DNA of 64,000 bases from Chinchilla lanigera (lineage: Eukaryota > Chordata > Mammalia > Rodentia > Chinchillidae). Positions 1 to 11,240 of the stretch are shown here, one piece after another (within the stretch, counting starts at the first letter, position 1; each line of letters begins with the position of its first letter). The position numbers were made by a program, and so were the translations under genes. The notes beneath the pieces were generated by a model. That model was given only the letters and a program-made list of their open reading frames with translations. It searched no databases and was not told where the DNA came from. The DNA lies in NCBI RefSeq assembly GCF_000276665.1, contig NW_004955480.1, positions 7,340,565 to 7,404,564 on the forward strand, in the 5' to 3' direction.

Positions 1-19
1 GGCCTGCCTTTTAAGGAGA

Positions 20-210
20 GGGACTCTGGGCCTGATACCTGGGCTCACACCCCACTCTGTCTTTTACTACAGATGTGAGTTGGGATAAGTTACTCTGGAA
101 GCATCAGTGGTCTCCAAAAAGTGAAGACTTCATAGTACATGGAATGCCCTGAGGAGCATTTGCAGCCCCTTGAAAGTACTCCATAAATATTAGCTATTGT
201 TGTTTGATTG
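20..210 (+). mobile_element. MIR SINE (ancient tRNA-derived)
   Basis: The order of motifs follows the MIR consensus: a 'gggcctgatacctgggctcac' type region, a 'gggataagttactctgg' core near 82-101, and the tail 'ccataaatattagctattg' at about 181-199, which matches the MIR 3' end (aataaatgttagctattatt). Heavily diverged, as expected for a pre-eutherian SINE. Confidence 0.75.
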
Positions 211-287
211 AATTCCACTGAGTCAAGTTGTTCCCTCTGGATTGAGGTCCAAGATAATTCAGATAAATTTTCATTAATTCTTTAACT

Positions 288-381
288 AATTTAGCTCAGA
301 GGGCACAGCACCTGCCTGGCAAGCGTGAGGTCATGAGTTTGATTTCCAGTACTGGAAAAAACAAACAAACAAACAAACAAA
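288..381 (+). mobile_element. ID-type SINE, 5'-truncated
   Basis: tRNA-derived ID SINE that begins at the box A region (ATTTAGCTCAG) and contains the box B-like TGAGTTTGATTTCC. It ends with ACTGG followed by an (AAAC)n tail at 355-381. The first 12 or so bases of the family (GGGGCTGGGG) are missing. The flanks 'tctttaactaat' and 'ccttcaactatt' resemble a decayed target-site duplication. Confidence 0.85.
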
Positions 382-1394
382 TCCTTCAACTATTGTGTGT
401 AGTTTTGGGCTGAGGGTCCTAATAAGTCTCTACCATGCAGTAGTTATTTCATCTTGACCTCTAATCTTATATTTGAAATAAGCTTTTCTTGAGGGACCAC
501 ACACTCATGGTCACACAACCCCAAAACTATTCTGTGGGCAGTAGGAGAGTGTCTCACTCCACAATAAAGGGGGAGAGAAAAAGAAAGCTGATGTAGGAAA
601 TACCATTGCTATCTGTAGCTTTATTTTCTGTAGTCTCCCAGTCTCATTAGCTTGAAAAAGTGCACATCGAGCTCTTTCGGGTCCTTTCAGTACTCTTTGT
701 TTCTCTTCTGCATTTTCTTCCCCATCTCTCTGTCCTCCTGCAAGTTCTGATAGCTTTGCAATATTGACTAAGTTTTTCAATTTTGTCTTGTAATATGTGC
801 TTTTCTGTGTTGTATATTTGGACATGTTCCCCTAAGGTAGAGAAATTCTACATGGCCCAAGTAGCTCCACTATCTCCGGTTACTATTTTTCTCCCAGTTT
901 TTATTGGTTCACCCCACCCACCTGCATTGTTATTGAGCCTGCCGTAGAAGAATTCTGAAAGCATCTCGCCCATTTTCTCTCTCTCCCTCTCTCTCTCCTT
1001 TTTCACTCTCTAATAGCATAGCACATGATTAAAAATATATTTCTGGGAAAAATCACTCCTCGATAATGAGAATAAGACACTTTGACACTACACTTAATAA
1101 CTACTGTGGTCTCAATGAGGCCATTTTTAAAAGTTACATGCAAAGACGGTGTCCTGCGCACACTGGTTAAAGGGATCCCAAGGCCAGACTCTGCACATAT
1201 TTTCTTCCCAAATAATGCTTTCACAGTGTCTGCCTGAAACCTGGAAAAGCTCAGGTCTGTGTGGCCAGTGCTTACAGTTCTGAGCCTCCTCACCAGGCAC
1301 ATACCAGCTGGCCCTGGAGAGTTTGTGCTCCACAAAGTAACTTGGTTCCTTGAACCCTCCTTATGGCCCAGTCCCTAGTTCATAAGTGTGGAGA
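382..1394. other. Unassigned AT-rich sequence
   Basis: No gene or recognised repeat apart from a short (CT)n tract at 975-998. Two overlapping minus-strand open frames (68 and 110 codons, 1003-1335) have no recognisable domain and look like chance. Confidence 0.6.
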
Positions 1395-1630
1395 TCAAAG
1401 TCATGGATTCTGGATTTACGGACTCATTTCAAGTCTTTGCTTCACTGTGACTGTGTAATATGAAATTAGACCTGTTGGTTAAATTGTTTTAACCTCAGTG
1501 TCTTCATCTGTACTATCCGGGTAAGAATAATGCCAACATCACATAGTGCTTCTGAAGATACAGTGAGTTACACAGGTAGCGTGTGGGCTATGGAATACTC
1601 ACAGTAAACACTGCATGAATTGGTGAATAG
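1395..1630 (+). mobile_element. MIR SINE
   Basis: 'ttaacctcagtgtcttcatc' at 1490-1509 is the conserved MIR core ('cctcagtttcctcatctgtaaaatg'). It is followed by 'ataatgccaacatcacatag' and 'gaagatacagtgagttacac', which match the distal MIR (gaggattaaatgagataatac). Confidence 0.8.
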
Positions 1631-2304
1631 GCAAATAGCTGAATAAGCAAATGAGTAAAACCTATGATATGACAGTCATTTGGAATAAAGTAGAGGATAT
1701 CTCTCTTCATACATTCAGTCATTTAACACATAGCAGGAGAAACTCTGGCTTTGGTTAGAGCCATATCAGACCTGTCTTCATTCTACAGGGGAAACTTAGG
1801 AATTAGTGACCAATCAAGGGGAAAACTGATATTACTGTAAGATGGTGATTTAAACAAACAAGCCCCAAACAATTGCAATCATGAGACCCGCCCAACAAAA
1901 GGGAGATTTCCACTCCTTCCCCAGTTTACACACAGGCAAAGAGGCTATTGAAACTAATTGAGGCATCTTGGGGTTTTATGCTTTCTTTACTAAGATTGGA
2001 TTAAAGGAAGTGGGCTTTGACTGCATCTAGAGAAAAGAATGCATTTCTTCAGAGTTGTCCTTGATGGTTAATTATAGGACTGGATTCTTGACCGTGACTG
2101 GGGCATATGCATTGCATAATGATATAGATTCTAGACAGTGCCTTCCCCCGCCTAGAGTGGTATTAATAGTGGATAGCTCTGGCCTCAGATGTTGTGATCT
2201 TGGTGAGTAATGACTTTCAAAAGCAGTCTTCACTAGGCTGGTGCCATTTGTAGGACCAAAGCAGACTTTTGTTCTTTGCTTGTTTGCTCCTTCACTCATT
2301 CACA
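1631..2304. other. Unassigned sequence
   Basis: No recognised repeat or gene. A 75-codon minus-strand frame (2072-2299) has no family features. Confidence 0.55.
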
Positions 2305-2390
2305 GCTTCATTCATTCATTCAGAACTCACTGAGCTCCTGGTGTTTATCAGGGCAGCAGGCAGTTCTTAGGGTAAACACAGCTCATCATG
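2305..2390 (-). mobile_element. L2 LINE 3' end (fragment)
   Basis: 'ttcattcattcattcag' followed by 'cactgagctcctggtgttta' is the reverse complement of the L2 3' terminus (TGCTCAATAAATGTTTGTTGAATGAATGAA), including the TGAA-type tail repeats. Confidence 0.6.
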
Positions 2391-2569
2391 GAAAACTTTT
2401 AGCTTACTTTTGATTTAATTTTATTTAAAACTTTTACCTTAAATTAGCATAATCAACCCACTGGGTCAGAAGTAGAATATTCTAGTGATGTTAATGGAAA
2501 AATCTAGGACTAATCACACAAAAAAGACTTCAGAGAGAGCCCACAACTAATAGATGAACTGACAGATCT

Positions 2570-2790
2570 CTGAAGAAGAAAAAGGAGCCGAGTCTCTTCC
2601 CATTTGTGGTTTCAAATTGATGGTATCAGAAGTCGCAAATTGACTGTAACAATAGATTGAGCAGACATTCCATTCTCTCCTCTCTGATAAATACCACACT
2701 AATGATCACATGAGATAATGGACAGAAAAGTGCTTTGATTAAATTTAAAGTGCTATACAAGTTGAAGGTATAATTATCGTCGCATTTATA
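2570..2790 (+). mobile_element. MIR-like SINE
   Basis: 'catgagataatggacagaaa' and 'ttaaagtgctatacaagttg' (2710-2764) match the distal MIR family signature (gagataatgtatgtaaagtgctt ... agcgctatataaatg). The 5' boundary is uncertain. Confidence 0.6.
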
Positions 2791-4035
2791 ATTGATCTTT
2801 TGGATTGGGTATTTATTTTCCCTTTGTATGTCATAAATCTGCTAGGGAATCCAGGGTTTGCTGTATCTTCTCTCATGATGTTAAAATTGTCCAATATATA
2901 GGTTTAAGCAAAAGAGACCCATGACTGTCTACAAGATCTTAGCTGGGAGATCTGAATGATGTCCTTAGCAGATAGTGGGCATCGTATGTAGTTTCTGAGA
3001 TGCTATGCTGTGACTACATTTATGGGATTCTGGTACATGTGTTTTCTGAGTCTTAGTTTCATGGAATACGTTCCTACTTTCACTTCCTTTACATGATTCT
3101 CAACCCAAAAGGGCACTACCCACCCATAGTGACTTACAGGCAAAGTATGGCAAGTCTCTCATTATCACACCAACAGGTATAGCTACTGGGAGTTATTTTC
3201 GGACTGTGAGTTTTCTGCAAACTGAAACATTGTTGGGAAACATCTCACCTGACCCTCCCAACCTTCTCCTTATTTTCTTGATATAAGGTTGCCACATAAA
3301 ATGCAATCACATAAATATAACATTTGAAGCATAAATTGTCCACTCTTTGACTTACTGTGATGCTCTGCTCTGATAAGTCCATTATAAGTTGAAGATATTG
3401 TAAATTAAATGCACCTAATACACCTACCCTACTCAATGTCGTAGATGATCAACATAGTGTTATGTGTCCCCTAATGATTATTTGGCTGATTAAGTGCCCT
3501 GACTCATTGCTGCTGCCTGGCATAGCAAGAAAGCATCATACCATATATTGCTACTCCAGGAAAAGCTCAGAAATCTGCACCCCCCCCCAATGTACGCTTT
3601 CTGCTGAGTGCTTATGGTTTTTGCATCATCATAAGGTGAAAAACAACCTTAGGATAAACTTACAAGTTGGCAGCTCTCTACACTACAAAATTGGTTTCTG
3701 TCCATCCAAAATTGAAATTCAACTAGACATTCTGTACTTTTCTCTTTGTTAAGTATTTCAGCCCTACTTGAATCCCCATTCATCCATAAATATGAAATCT
3801 TGGTAATTCTAGAGGAACTATACTGGGTAATTAGCATGATCTATTATTTGAAATATCTCTTTGTTCACGCAAGTCTTACTTCTTATGATGTCAGGAGTTC
3901 CACCTAAAGAAAGAAACACCTCAGCAAAGGGTTAAGAAGAGTAAGATCAAAGTTTTCCTGAGTTTAAGTTCAAAATCCATAGCGACTATGTTAATGTGTG
4001 TGGATGTTGATCAACATGCAGTTGTGATCCATAGC
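2791..4035. other. Unassigned AT-rich sequence
   Basis: No repeat family or gene recognised. A plus-strand frame of 96 codons (3462-3752) crosses a C-run at 3582-3589 and shows no domain. It overlaps an unrelated minus-strand frame, which argues against coding. Confidence 0.55.
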
Positions 4036-4039
4036 CCAC

Positions 4040-4150
4040 CTTAAAACAGCTAACAGTTTAGCAAGGAAGACAGACACATAAACTGTCAGCTCTAACGCAG
4101 CTGCACCCACACTGGGGGACACGAAAAGTACTCTAATGCAGTAGAGATTT
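4040..4150 (-). mobile_element. Possible L2 LINE fragment
   Basis: 'aacagtttagcaaggaagac' followed by 'agacacataaactg' resembles the reverse L2 3' region (ctcacagtctagtggggaagacagacaagtaaac). Only about 60 bp are convincing. Confidence 0.4.
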
Positions 4151-6429
4151 AAGGTCTATACCATGGTGCTTGTGGTTAATAATACTGTATTATATGTTAG
4201 AAATTTGCCAAAAGTGTAGCTTTCAGGTGCACTGACGGCAGCAACAACAAACTATGCAAGGAAATAACTGCATGTGCTGTGTAAGTAAATGGCTATGTTA
4301 ATTTCTTGGCTGTACTAATTATTTTCGTGTGTATAACAAAACATCAGGTTGTACATCTTTAATAAGTTTAAACACAATGTAATATCTTGCAAATGCAAGA
4401 TTTTCAGAAAATATTTGTAGGTTGAATAAATGATGCAGTGCTGAGAAATATTACAAACGTGATCCGACCTATCTTGCTTTGCAGCCCACAGGCAAATTAT
4501 TACACGTATGGTCCCCTCCATTTAATGTGTCTACCGTCAAAATCTCATGCTGTCACAACTTGTTTGTATTGCAGAAAGAGGCAAATGTCACAGAGCTATT
4601 TGCAAGCTTGTCTATAAACATAAGTAGAGCTTGAGATTCATATTTTGAACTCAAAACTAAAGTGCTATCTTCCCAATGTATAACACACGGACTGATTTTT
4701 ACTTTATTGTGGGAGTAGTTCACTAAATAGTCATCCAATCTGTTGGGAAGTCCTCTTAGGTCATCAAATTTCAGAGTAGGTAGTTCTCAGCAAGGGCACT
4801 TGAATGTTCACAGATTTTATTGGACATAGTGTCAGTGGAAACACCTGTTTATTTATTTACCCTTCCTCAAAAAGTTTGAATATGTCAGTTTTCAGAGTCT
4901 TGGGAACAAGAAGATGAATGAGAAAAATGGCTTGCTTTGAAACTAAAGGTGCAGGGACTGCTGTTCCTAAGCATTGACTCCTAGCAGGTCTTAGCCGTGG
5001 CTTTCCATGTAGATGCCTTCTGCTTCTGTCTGCAAACCTGCTCTTAATAATACCCAGTGTCATATTTTGAGATTGTTATCACCAAATGTAGTATTGGTGC
5101 TATTTTTAAATGTAAAGTACCTGGCAAAATCAATATTAAGATGAGGTGTGTGCAGTATTTCCTCTGCCTAATACTGGCTTGTGGTATTTTGGTTTAGTTG
5201 GATGAGCCTATTCAAAGCATTTCTTTTTGCACAAGCTGATGCAGAACTTAATCTTCACATTCATTCGTGTTTTCAAATTGTGAACACACCTTATTTATGC
5301 AGATAGGGTAAAATAAAGCATGTGTTGAAGTCAAGTTAAATTAGCTTTCCCTTATAACTATATTAAGCAATATTCAGATGGATTTCGTTAAGAATGTAGA
5401 GGCTCTGAGATAAAATTACACGTCAGGATATGTTTCATTATTTATTGTTTAATCAAGGTAGTCATATTAGAGTATTTGCATTCACGAGCTCCCAGAACTT
5501 AGCATCTTCCTTTGTTTTGCCTTTATTATTCATTCCAGGTGACTCTGCTTCTCACAACCAGTAGGCTGTGCTTGTTTATTTTTATGAAATTGTTTGTTTC
5601 CCACACGGTTCTTCCTTTAAGGTAGTCTTTGATGGAAGCTTACCTGTCACAATGGGTATCTCTGGCTTCTCAACAAGTCAGAAAGACTTGAACTTGGCAA
5701 CATTTGGTGCTTATACAATAATCACTTAGACGGCTTGAAGGCAGAAGTAAAGCCGCTTGGGAGTACAGCAATAAAACTACTTCGTTTTCATGAGATATAG
5801 TATGGTTGTACCCCTACACATTAGAACCTGTTCTCTGTGTTATCTAAGATAGAAAAAAAATTATAGTATTTTTACAGAGCTTTATTAAAAATGTCCTAGT
5901 TTTCCCTGCCTTTGAATAATCTTATTTGCAATTTAACTGTTAGTTTTATTTTGAAACATGCATCTTTTGCTACGTCAGGAGGGTTTGTTACGCTGAGAAC
6001 AATGAACAGCCGAAAGACAATTTTCAGAATCTAATTATATGCCCAGCCAAACCAGTAATGCTTGGGAGGTGGTTGCCTTCCAGACTCACACGCTCTTGCC
6101 ATGTTATTCTTGTGTCCCTATTGAAGTCAACTAACTGAGATGGCTCTCACCTAAAGGACAGCTATTTGCATATGTGTTTCCCAAATAATACAGGCTTTGA
6201 AAGTATTAAACTAAGTTGAAGTTAACTCCTAGAGAGGTATATTTGTCTGTATAAATTTGTCTTTTGAAACGTTGGTTGTGTCATGTAGAAAGCAGAGTCA
6301 GCATTTGGTAAAGCTATTCACACTTAGCTCCCCATTGAGCCTTTAGGAAAATTCAACTTTGAGGTTTTGAAGAAATTAATAATAAGCAACTTTTTCAAGG
6401 TTACCTGCTTCAAATAACATCCTTGTGTT
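4151..6429. other. Unassigned AT-rich sequence
   Basis: More than 2 kb without a recognisable mobile element, gene or tandem repeat. Open frames are 61-68 codons, minus strand, featureless. The scarcity of repeats across 4.2-6.9 kb is itself notable. Confidence 0.55.
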
Positions 6430-6885
6430 TATTTGCTTCCCTTCAATAGGACCATAAAAGAAATGATAAACTGTATTGGACTGATTATGTAAATAAACCG
6501 CTAATTATCCTTAATAGTTCTCCACACGTACAGACATTGTACTGGAATGTATTTCCTATAAAATGCTTTAGTACTTAGAGCTCTATTATTTTTTAAAAGA
6601 TAGGGCCAAAATCAGTAATTATGAGAGTTATTATTCAGGTTCACAGCAGTGCGGCAGCTATTTTTCACTTGATAATTGCCTTGTTAAACTGATGGCAGAC
6701 CAGCGCCATGCCTTATTTAAGAAAATGGTCCACCATCCCCGAGTAAGCAGGCCCAGCTGTGGAAGTATTAGAAGATTTATTAAATCCATTCTCATCTTCA
6801 GCATTGCCTCATTGTCATTAGTTACAGGGTTCCAAGAAGTTTAATATTTCTTGTTAAATGTTTGTAGCGTCATTCTTGAGCTCCG
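6430..6885. promoter_or_regulatory. Candidate conserved non-coding block (unverified)
   Basis: A repeat-free segment with clustered homeodomain-like cores (CTAATTATC at 6501, TCAGTAATTATGA at 6611, GATAATTGCC at 6671) and a more complex middle (cagaccagcgccatgcc at 6696). Composition and motif clustering are seen. Conservation or enhancer activity is inference and needs alignment. Confidence 0.2.
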
Positions 6886-6927
6886 AGGCATCTCTTGTCA
6901 TTTGGTGGTTCCATTGTGCATTTGGAT

Positions 6928-7062
6928 TTTGGATTTTTGAGTTGGAGGTCTCACTGTGTGGTTCAGGCTGGCCTTGCCTCAGCTGACCTCAACCTCATGA
7001 CAATCCTATCTCAGCCTCCCAAGTGCTGGGACTCTAGTCGTGGGCCACCTTGTCTGGCTGTT
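6928..7062 (-). mobile_element. B1-like (7SL-derived) SINE
   Basis: Reverse-complement B1: 'gttggaggtctcactgtg', 'ttcaggctggccttgcctca', 'cctatctcagcctcccaagt' and 'gctgggactctagtcgtggg', ending near 'ccaccttgtctggc' (7047-7060). Same monomeric Alu-like layout as the copy at 57 kb but more decayed. Confidence 0.85.
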
Positions 7063-7529
7063 GATTCAACTGTGTTATTTCCATTCTAAGCTCTGGGCTT
7101 TGTTGTCAACCAGGTTGTTGTTGACCTAATGTGATCTCTCTCAGAGGCTTTAGGAGGAGTAGGGAAGAAGACCCAACCTCAGGGCAAGAGTCCAAGCTAG
7201 ACCATCCACACCATTTCTCTTCCTCTGCTTCTTATTTTTGAATGGCAATTTTACTCATTATTTCTTTCCCTTTGGAAAAAAAATCAAAACTCTCCAATAT
7301 TATTTGAGATTTTTGTCCAAAAAGAGACACATGAAGGGATTCCAATGTTCAACCCAAAATAAGTAACTTTTGCCATGATATTACAGTTGGCCAGAAAAAA
7401 AAATTTCATGGATTGTGATCATGAGCTTTTTTCAAGGATGTCTAACAGTAACCTCCCAGGTTGGTTAATGATTTAAAATGCTGCATATTCTGATAATGGT
7501 TGGAAAGATGTAAAATTCCTTGGTAAATC
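7063..7529. other. Unassigned sequence
   Basis: AT-rich, with short A-runs at 7277 and 7395. No family recognised. Confidence 0.55.
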
Positions 7530-7645
7530 AGACCCATTTGTAAGTTCACTGAGAGGGGGAACTGTGTCTCGCTGCCCTGTGTATCCCCTGTCCCTGACAC
7601 TGTAAGTGACAAAGGACACCCACGGTTAATATTTGCAGAATGGGG
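7530..7645 (+). mobile_element. L2 LINE 3' end
   Basis: 'gagggggaactgtgtctcgc' and 'ctgtgtatcccctgtccctg', followed by 'ggttaatatttgcagaatgg', follow the L2 3' end (gagggcagggactgtgtct ... tctgtatccccagcgcc ... aataaatgttgaatga). A 147-codon minus-strand frame over this region (7442-7885) is therefore not a gene. Confidence 0.7.
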
Positions 7646-8478
7646 CTGGATGGCAGTCTGACTCCATCCTCTGTACTGGTGGGGAGCAGGTGCTGAATGG
7701 ACCACTTCATCGAAGGAAGGAGAAAGGGAGGCCCAAGGTGATGCAGAGTTCAGCTCTGCCTTTGAGGCCTGTACCTGTGACCCCTTTACTATCCTGCTAC
7801 CATCAGCTGGTTTAAACCGTAGAGAATCTCTAATACTCATATTACAAGTTTGTGTGAAAATAGTGTCTTTCTCTGCATCCTTCAAGTGTACCTTCCTTCC
7901 TCATCCACTCCTCCCAGAAACAGCGAGTTTGCAGATAATTATTCCTGAACGACAGTGTGTACCTGTAGCATCTTTTCTCATCACAGTTAAGAGTGGATTG
8001 CTGAAATCCCTCTGACACTGCTGCTATAAAGTTGACATTTATAAACTTTCTTTTTTGATGCAGTATGGGATCCTCCATATGTCTTCCACAATAACTCTCC
8101 ATGTTTGCAGAGAATCTAAAGATTTATTTCCTTCCAAGTCCTTGTTGCTGGCATTTTCTCCAAGCCTCCCAAACTGCCAAGAGATGAACTTCAATTTAGA
8201 GGAACTGTTACATTTGTCATTGTGAATTTGCTCAACTCTGGATAAATTTGAAGATTTATGCTTATTCCCGAATGGGTCCTGAGAATATCTTTGAAGCTCA
8301 GAAAGTTCACGCTTGGCTTCCTCTTCCCTATTCTAAGTAAAGTCCAGGAAGTTGCCCTGCTTCGGCTCAGGTGTCTGCAGTCTCAGCCTGGGGACATTTG
8401 AATCTACAAGAGATCAGATGTGACTCATGTCTGAGGGGCTTGGAGATGGGTCCTTTCTGTGCCTTGTGCTGTGGAAAT
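7646..8478. other. Unassigned sequence
   Basis: No gene or recognised repeat. The minus-strand frames here (86 and 147 codons) lack domains and partly lie in L2. Confidence 0.55.
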
Positions 8479-8611
8479 CTCATTCTGTGTTTCTTTTTTT
8501 TTTTTTTTTTTGGTTTTTCTCCTGTACCGGGAACCGAACTCACAACCTTGCGCTTGCCAGGCAGGCACTTTTGCCACTGAGCTAAATCCCCAGCCCCTCA
8601 TTCTGTGTTTC
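8479..8611 (-). mobile_element. ID SINE with perfect 15-bp target-site duplication
   Basis: The SINE body is 8494-8596 on the minus strand: a poly(T) stretch (the tail), then 'cctgtaccgggaaccgaact', 'gcgcttgccaggcaggcac' and 'tgagctaaatccccagcccc'. The 15-bp direct repeat CTCATTCTGTGTTTC flanks it at 8479-8493 and 8597-8611. The perfect duplication and homogeneous tail indicate a relatively recent L1-mediated insertion. Confidence 0.95.
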
Positions 8612-8654
8612 AAGGAGGACCTAAGTACCACACAATAAGCCCTCATTTAAAGAG

Positions 8655-8815
8655 AGAATCCCAGGGCCCTGAGTCAGACAAGTCTGGCTTCAAACTATGG
8701 CTACATGGTGCAGTGACAGTCTGACCCTGGCAATATTCCTCTTTTTTCTCGGGCCTGACTATTTTCATCTATATAATGAAAATAACATCTACCTGGCAGT
8801 GGTATAATAGTATTT
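8655..8815 (+). mobile_element. MIR SINE
   Basis: 'cctgagtcagacaagtctgg' and 'ttcaaactatggctacatgg', then 'cagtctgaccctggcaatat' and 'tcatctatataatgaaaata', track the whole MIR core (gagtcagacctgggttcaa ... gtgaccttgggcaa ... tcatctgtaaaatgaaaataa). Confidence 0.85.
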
Positions 8816-9539
8816 ACAAATACTGTACAATTACTGATAAATGGGAGTTTATAAAAGAATAGTAACTATGATAATCATTGTTTAGAGCTGTCATACCAAG
8901 AAGTTGTCTTGCCTGTGATTTCTTTAAGGTAGCCAGTTGGTTATTGACAAAACTAAAATTGGAATTTATGTCTTCATATTGTTTTGTAAAATACATTAGT
9001 AACCAGCTAAAAGTTCTCCTTTTCGTTGGAAATAACCTACAAGAAACATCATGTATGGGGCCAACTATTATCTCCTTTTGTTCTTGGACTCATCTTCAAA
9101 ATATTTGAGAGCCAAGTGCAGTAGAAAGCATCACTAACTGTGTGAATTTAAAAATGATCAAAACATCAGAGTCAACCTATGTAATGGGTGTTTGGTTTTC
9201 CGTTGGATCACACTTGGCTCAAGGCAAACTCCGTTTATTGCCTCACTTTGTCAGAGCCAGTAGTCCAGAGTAAATTAGCTCAGGGTGTCTGAAGGCTGAA
9301 ATCAGGGTGGCATTTGGGACTGAGATATCACCTGAGGTTCAGGGGTTTTAGCAGAATTCAGCTCTTTGCACTAGTAGGATGGAGGTCTCCACTTTCCTGC
9401 TAACTGTGAACCTGAGGCTGTTTTCAACTCTGGAGGTCTCCTGCCATTCCCTGACACATAGGCCCCTCTACCACGTGGAACGGGAGACTTGCTCCCCCTT
9501 CAAATCTCTCTGATATTATACTTTGCCTACTTACATCAG
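8816..9539. other. Unassigned sequence
   Basis: No recognised element. A plus and a minus open frame overlap around 8878-8996, as expected by chance. Confidence 0.55.
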
Positions 9540-9745
9540 CCAAAACAGGGTCACTTCTTTCTGTTTTGATAAACTCAGTCATCTGATTAGGCACTTTAAT
9601 TACCTCTGCAATGCCCCTCCGCCATATAATGTAACATAACTATGGAATAATATCCCATTATAGTCACAAGTCCCACTCACACTCAAGGAGAAGCAATCAT
9701 GCAAGTAGATGCACCAGGGTCAGGAATCTTAGAGGCCCTCTTAGA
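9540..9745 (-). mobile_element. LTR fragment, MaLR/MLT-like
   Basis: 'ctttaattacctctgcaatg', 'cgccatataatgtaacataa', 'cacaagtcccactcacactc' and 'gaatcttagaggccc' match the reverse-oriented 5' part of ancient mammalian LTRs (ccttaattacatctgcaaa ... cacactcaaggggagggga ... catcttagaggctgcc). The subfamily cannot be fixed by eye. Confidence 0.5.
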
Positions 9746-10436
9746 CATGAACATGAAATATATACATAATTAGATGATAGCTGTAGCTCAAGGTACCCTG
9801 ATAATTGTCATCATATATGTGGGAAGTGTGTAACAAAGCTAAGAAAGAGTAATTTTCTGCTGGGGGTGTAGGGGCATAGCAGAGGCAGCTGGGAGGATTC
9901 CCATAGGAAGAAGAGAGGAGTGTGGTGCAGGGAGAAAGTGTAGATAAACATCCCAAGGGAGGCAGAGATGGTATTTTGGAGAAATGCTAAATGGTTTTGT
10001 TTGGTAAGAACTTGGCTTGAAGAAACTGTTCAGTAGTTTCAAAGAGACAGTTGTGTTTTGAGCAAATGTGCTGGGGACCCTGTGGGAGGCCTTAAGTCTG
10101 CAGACACCCTTAGCTTGTTCATGTGCTGGGGAATCAGGAGAGGGTGAGTCTGACCTGGACACAGTCTACAGTGTGATGAGCTCTGAATTGTGTCTGCGTG
10201 TCACTCTTGAGGACCTTGGGAAAGTCTGCTTCTTCTCCGCTCTTTCTGTCATAGAATTTCAAATCTAGGGACTTGTCTGGCTTGCAAAATGCCTTTCTCT
10301 GAGGACCTCTCCCTTCTAAGTGGAAGAAAGATAAATCTGGAAAAGTAGGTTCAGTTCTATAAGCTACATATTAAACCAGCAGGAACTAGTTATAGGTAAA
10401 AAACTCAAAGCTGTGTTGTGTCAATATGGTCCACTG
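9746..10436. other. Unassigned sequence
   Basis: No gene recognised. The 107-codon minus-strand frame at 9839-10162 has low-complexity S/P-rich content and no domain. Confidence 0.5.
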
Positions 10437-10600
10437 ATTCGTTCATATGTTCATTCAACAAATATGTACTAAATTCCTGCTGTGTCATTCAATCTACTTT
10501 GCATTGGGGATATATTAGATAACACAGCCATGGCCCCCAATCACATGAGGTCTATGTCTAAGTTCTCTCTAGCTTTTGGGTAATTCTAGACTGTTTAGAC
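10437..10600 (-). mobile_element. L2 LINE 3' end
   Basis: 'tcattcaacaaatatgtact' and 'aaattcctgctgtgtcattc', then 'tgcattggggatatattaga', match the reversed L2 terminus (ttcaacaaatatttattgagcacctactatgtgccaggc ... tgggga tacag). Confidence 0.7.
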
Positions 10601-10736
10601 TTTAAATTCTTGAGGGATAGAGAGCTAATTAAGACTGTACCAATTATTCATTAATTTCCATTGTGAGAAGTGCTGTGGGCAATATACATGGGATGCCATG
10701 GAAGGATATTAGAGACTTTATCCTGTCTTTATAAGG

Positions 10737-10780
10737 GATGGCAGCAGGACGTGGGGAAGATGGCAGCAGAACGTGGGGAA
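10737..10780 (+). repeat. 22-bp tandem duplication (two copies)
   Basis: Units 10737-10758 and 10759-10780 read GATGGCAGCAGGACGTGGGG+AA and the same with one substitution (GGACG/GAACG). Each unit carries an AAGATGGC-like core and an ACGTGG core. Confidence 0.85.
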
Positions 10781-11094
10781 GAAGGCACACTAAAACTCCC
10801 AGAGAAACTATACAGGCTTGAAAACTATGAGGAAGATAAGTGTACCTTGCAGAAGAGATGAAGGAAGGTGAACACAAGTGTCATGAGTGTAGGGCTGACG
10901 TAGTGGACAGACTGCAAATTTGGGATGGAATGATTTTGCCTGGATTCCATTCCTTGTCTTTTCTACCTGGTGCACAACTTCTTTTCCTCCCTGTCCAACG
11001 TGTCCCCTGGTTGCCTCTGCGTGGTTACTGCATCCTTCTCTCTGTGACAGGGGGAAATGTATCTATCATGGTCCATCTTTCATAGTTTATGGTT
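10781..11094. other. Unassigned sequence, possibly internal L2
   Basis: Two overlapping plus-strand frames (81 and 98 codons, 10840-11216) lie here. The C/T-rich text ('ttcttttcctccctgtcc') is compatible with an eroded L2 body leading into the 3' end that follows, but this is not decisive. Confidence 0.4.
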
Positions 11095-11240
11095 ATACGT
11101 TCATATGCTTCTCACCTGGGTCCATTTGGGAATGTCCTCAGACAGTGATTATAGTCTTTTTATTTCTTAATCTCCGAAGTCCAGTTCTTCTCCTGGCACT
11201 GAAGAACATCTACTGAGTAAATCAATGAGAACTAGTTGGT
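11095..11240 (+). mobile_element. Possible L2 LINE 3' end
   Basis: 'cttctcctggcactgaagaa' and 'catctactgagtaaatcaat' resemble the L2 terminus (cctggcacatagtaggtgctcaataaatgaat). Diverged. Confidence 0.45.

Noticed and set aside
7442..7885. 147-codon minus-strand frame
   Set aside because: Lies antisense to an L2 3' end.
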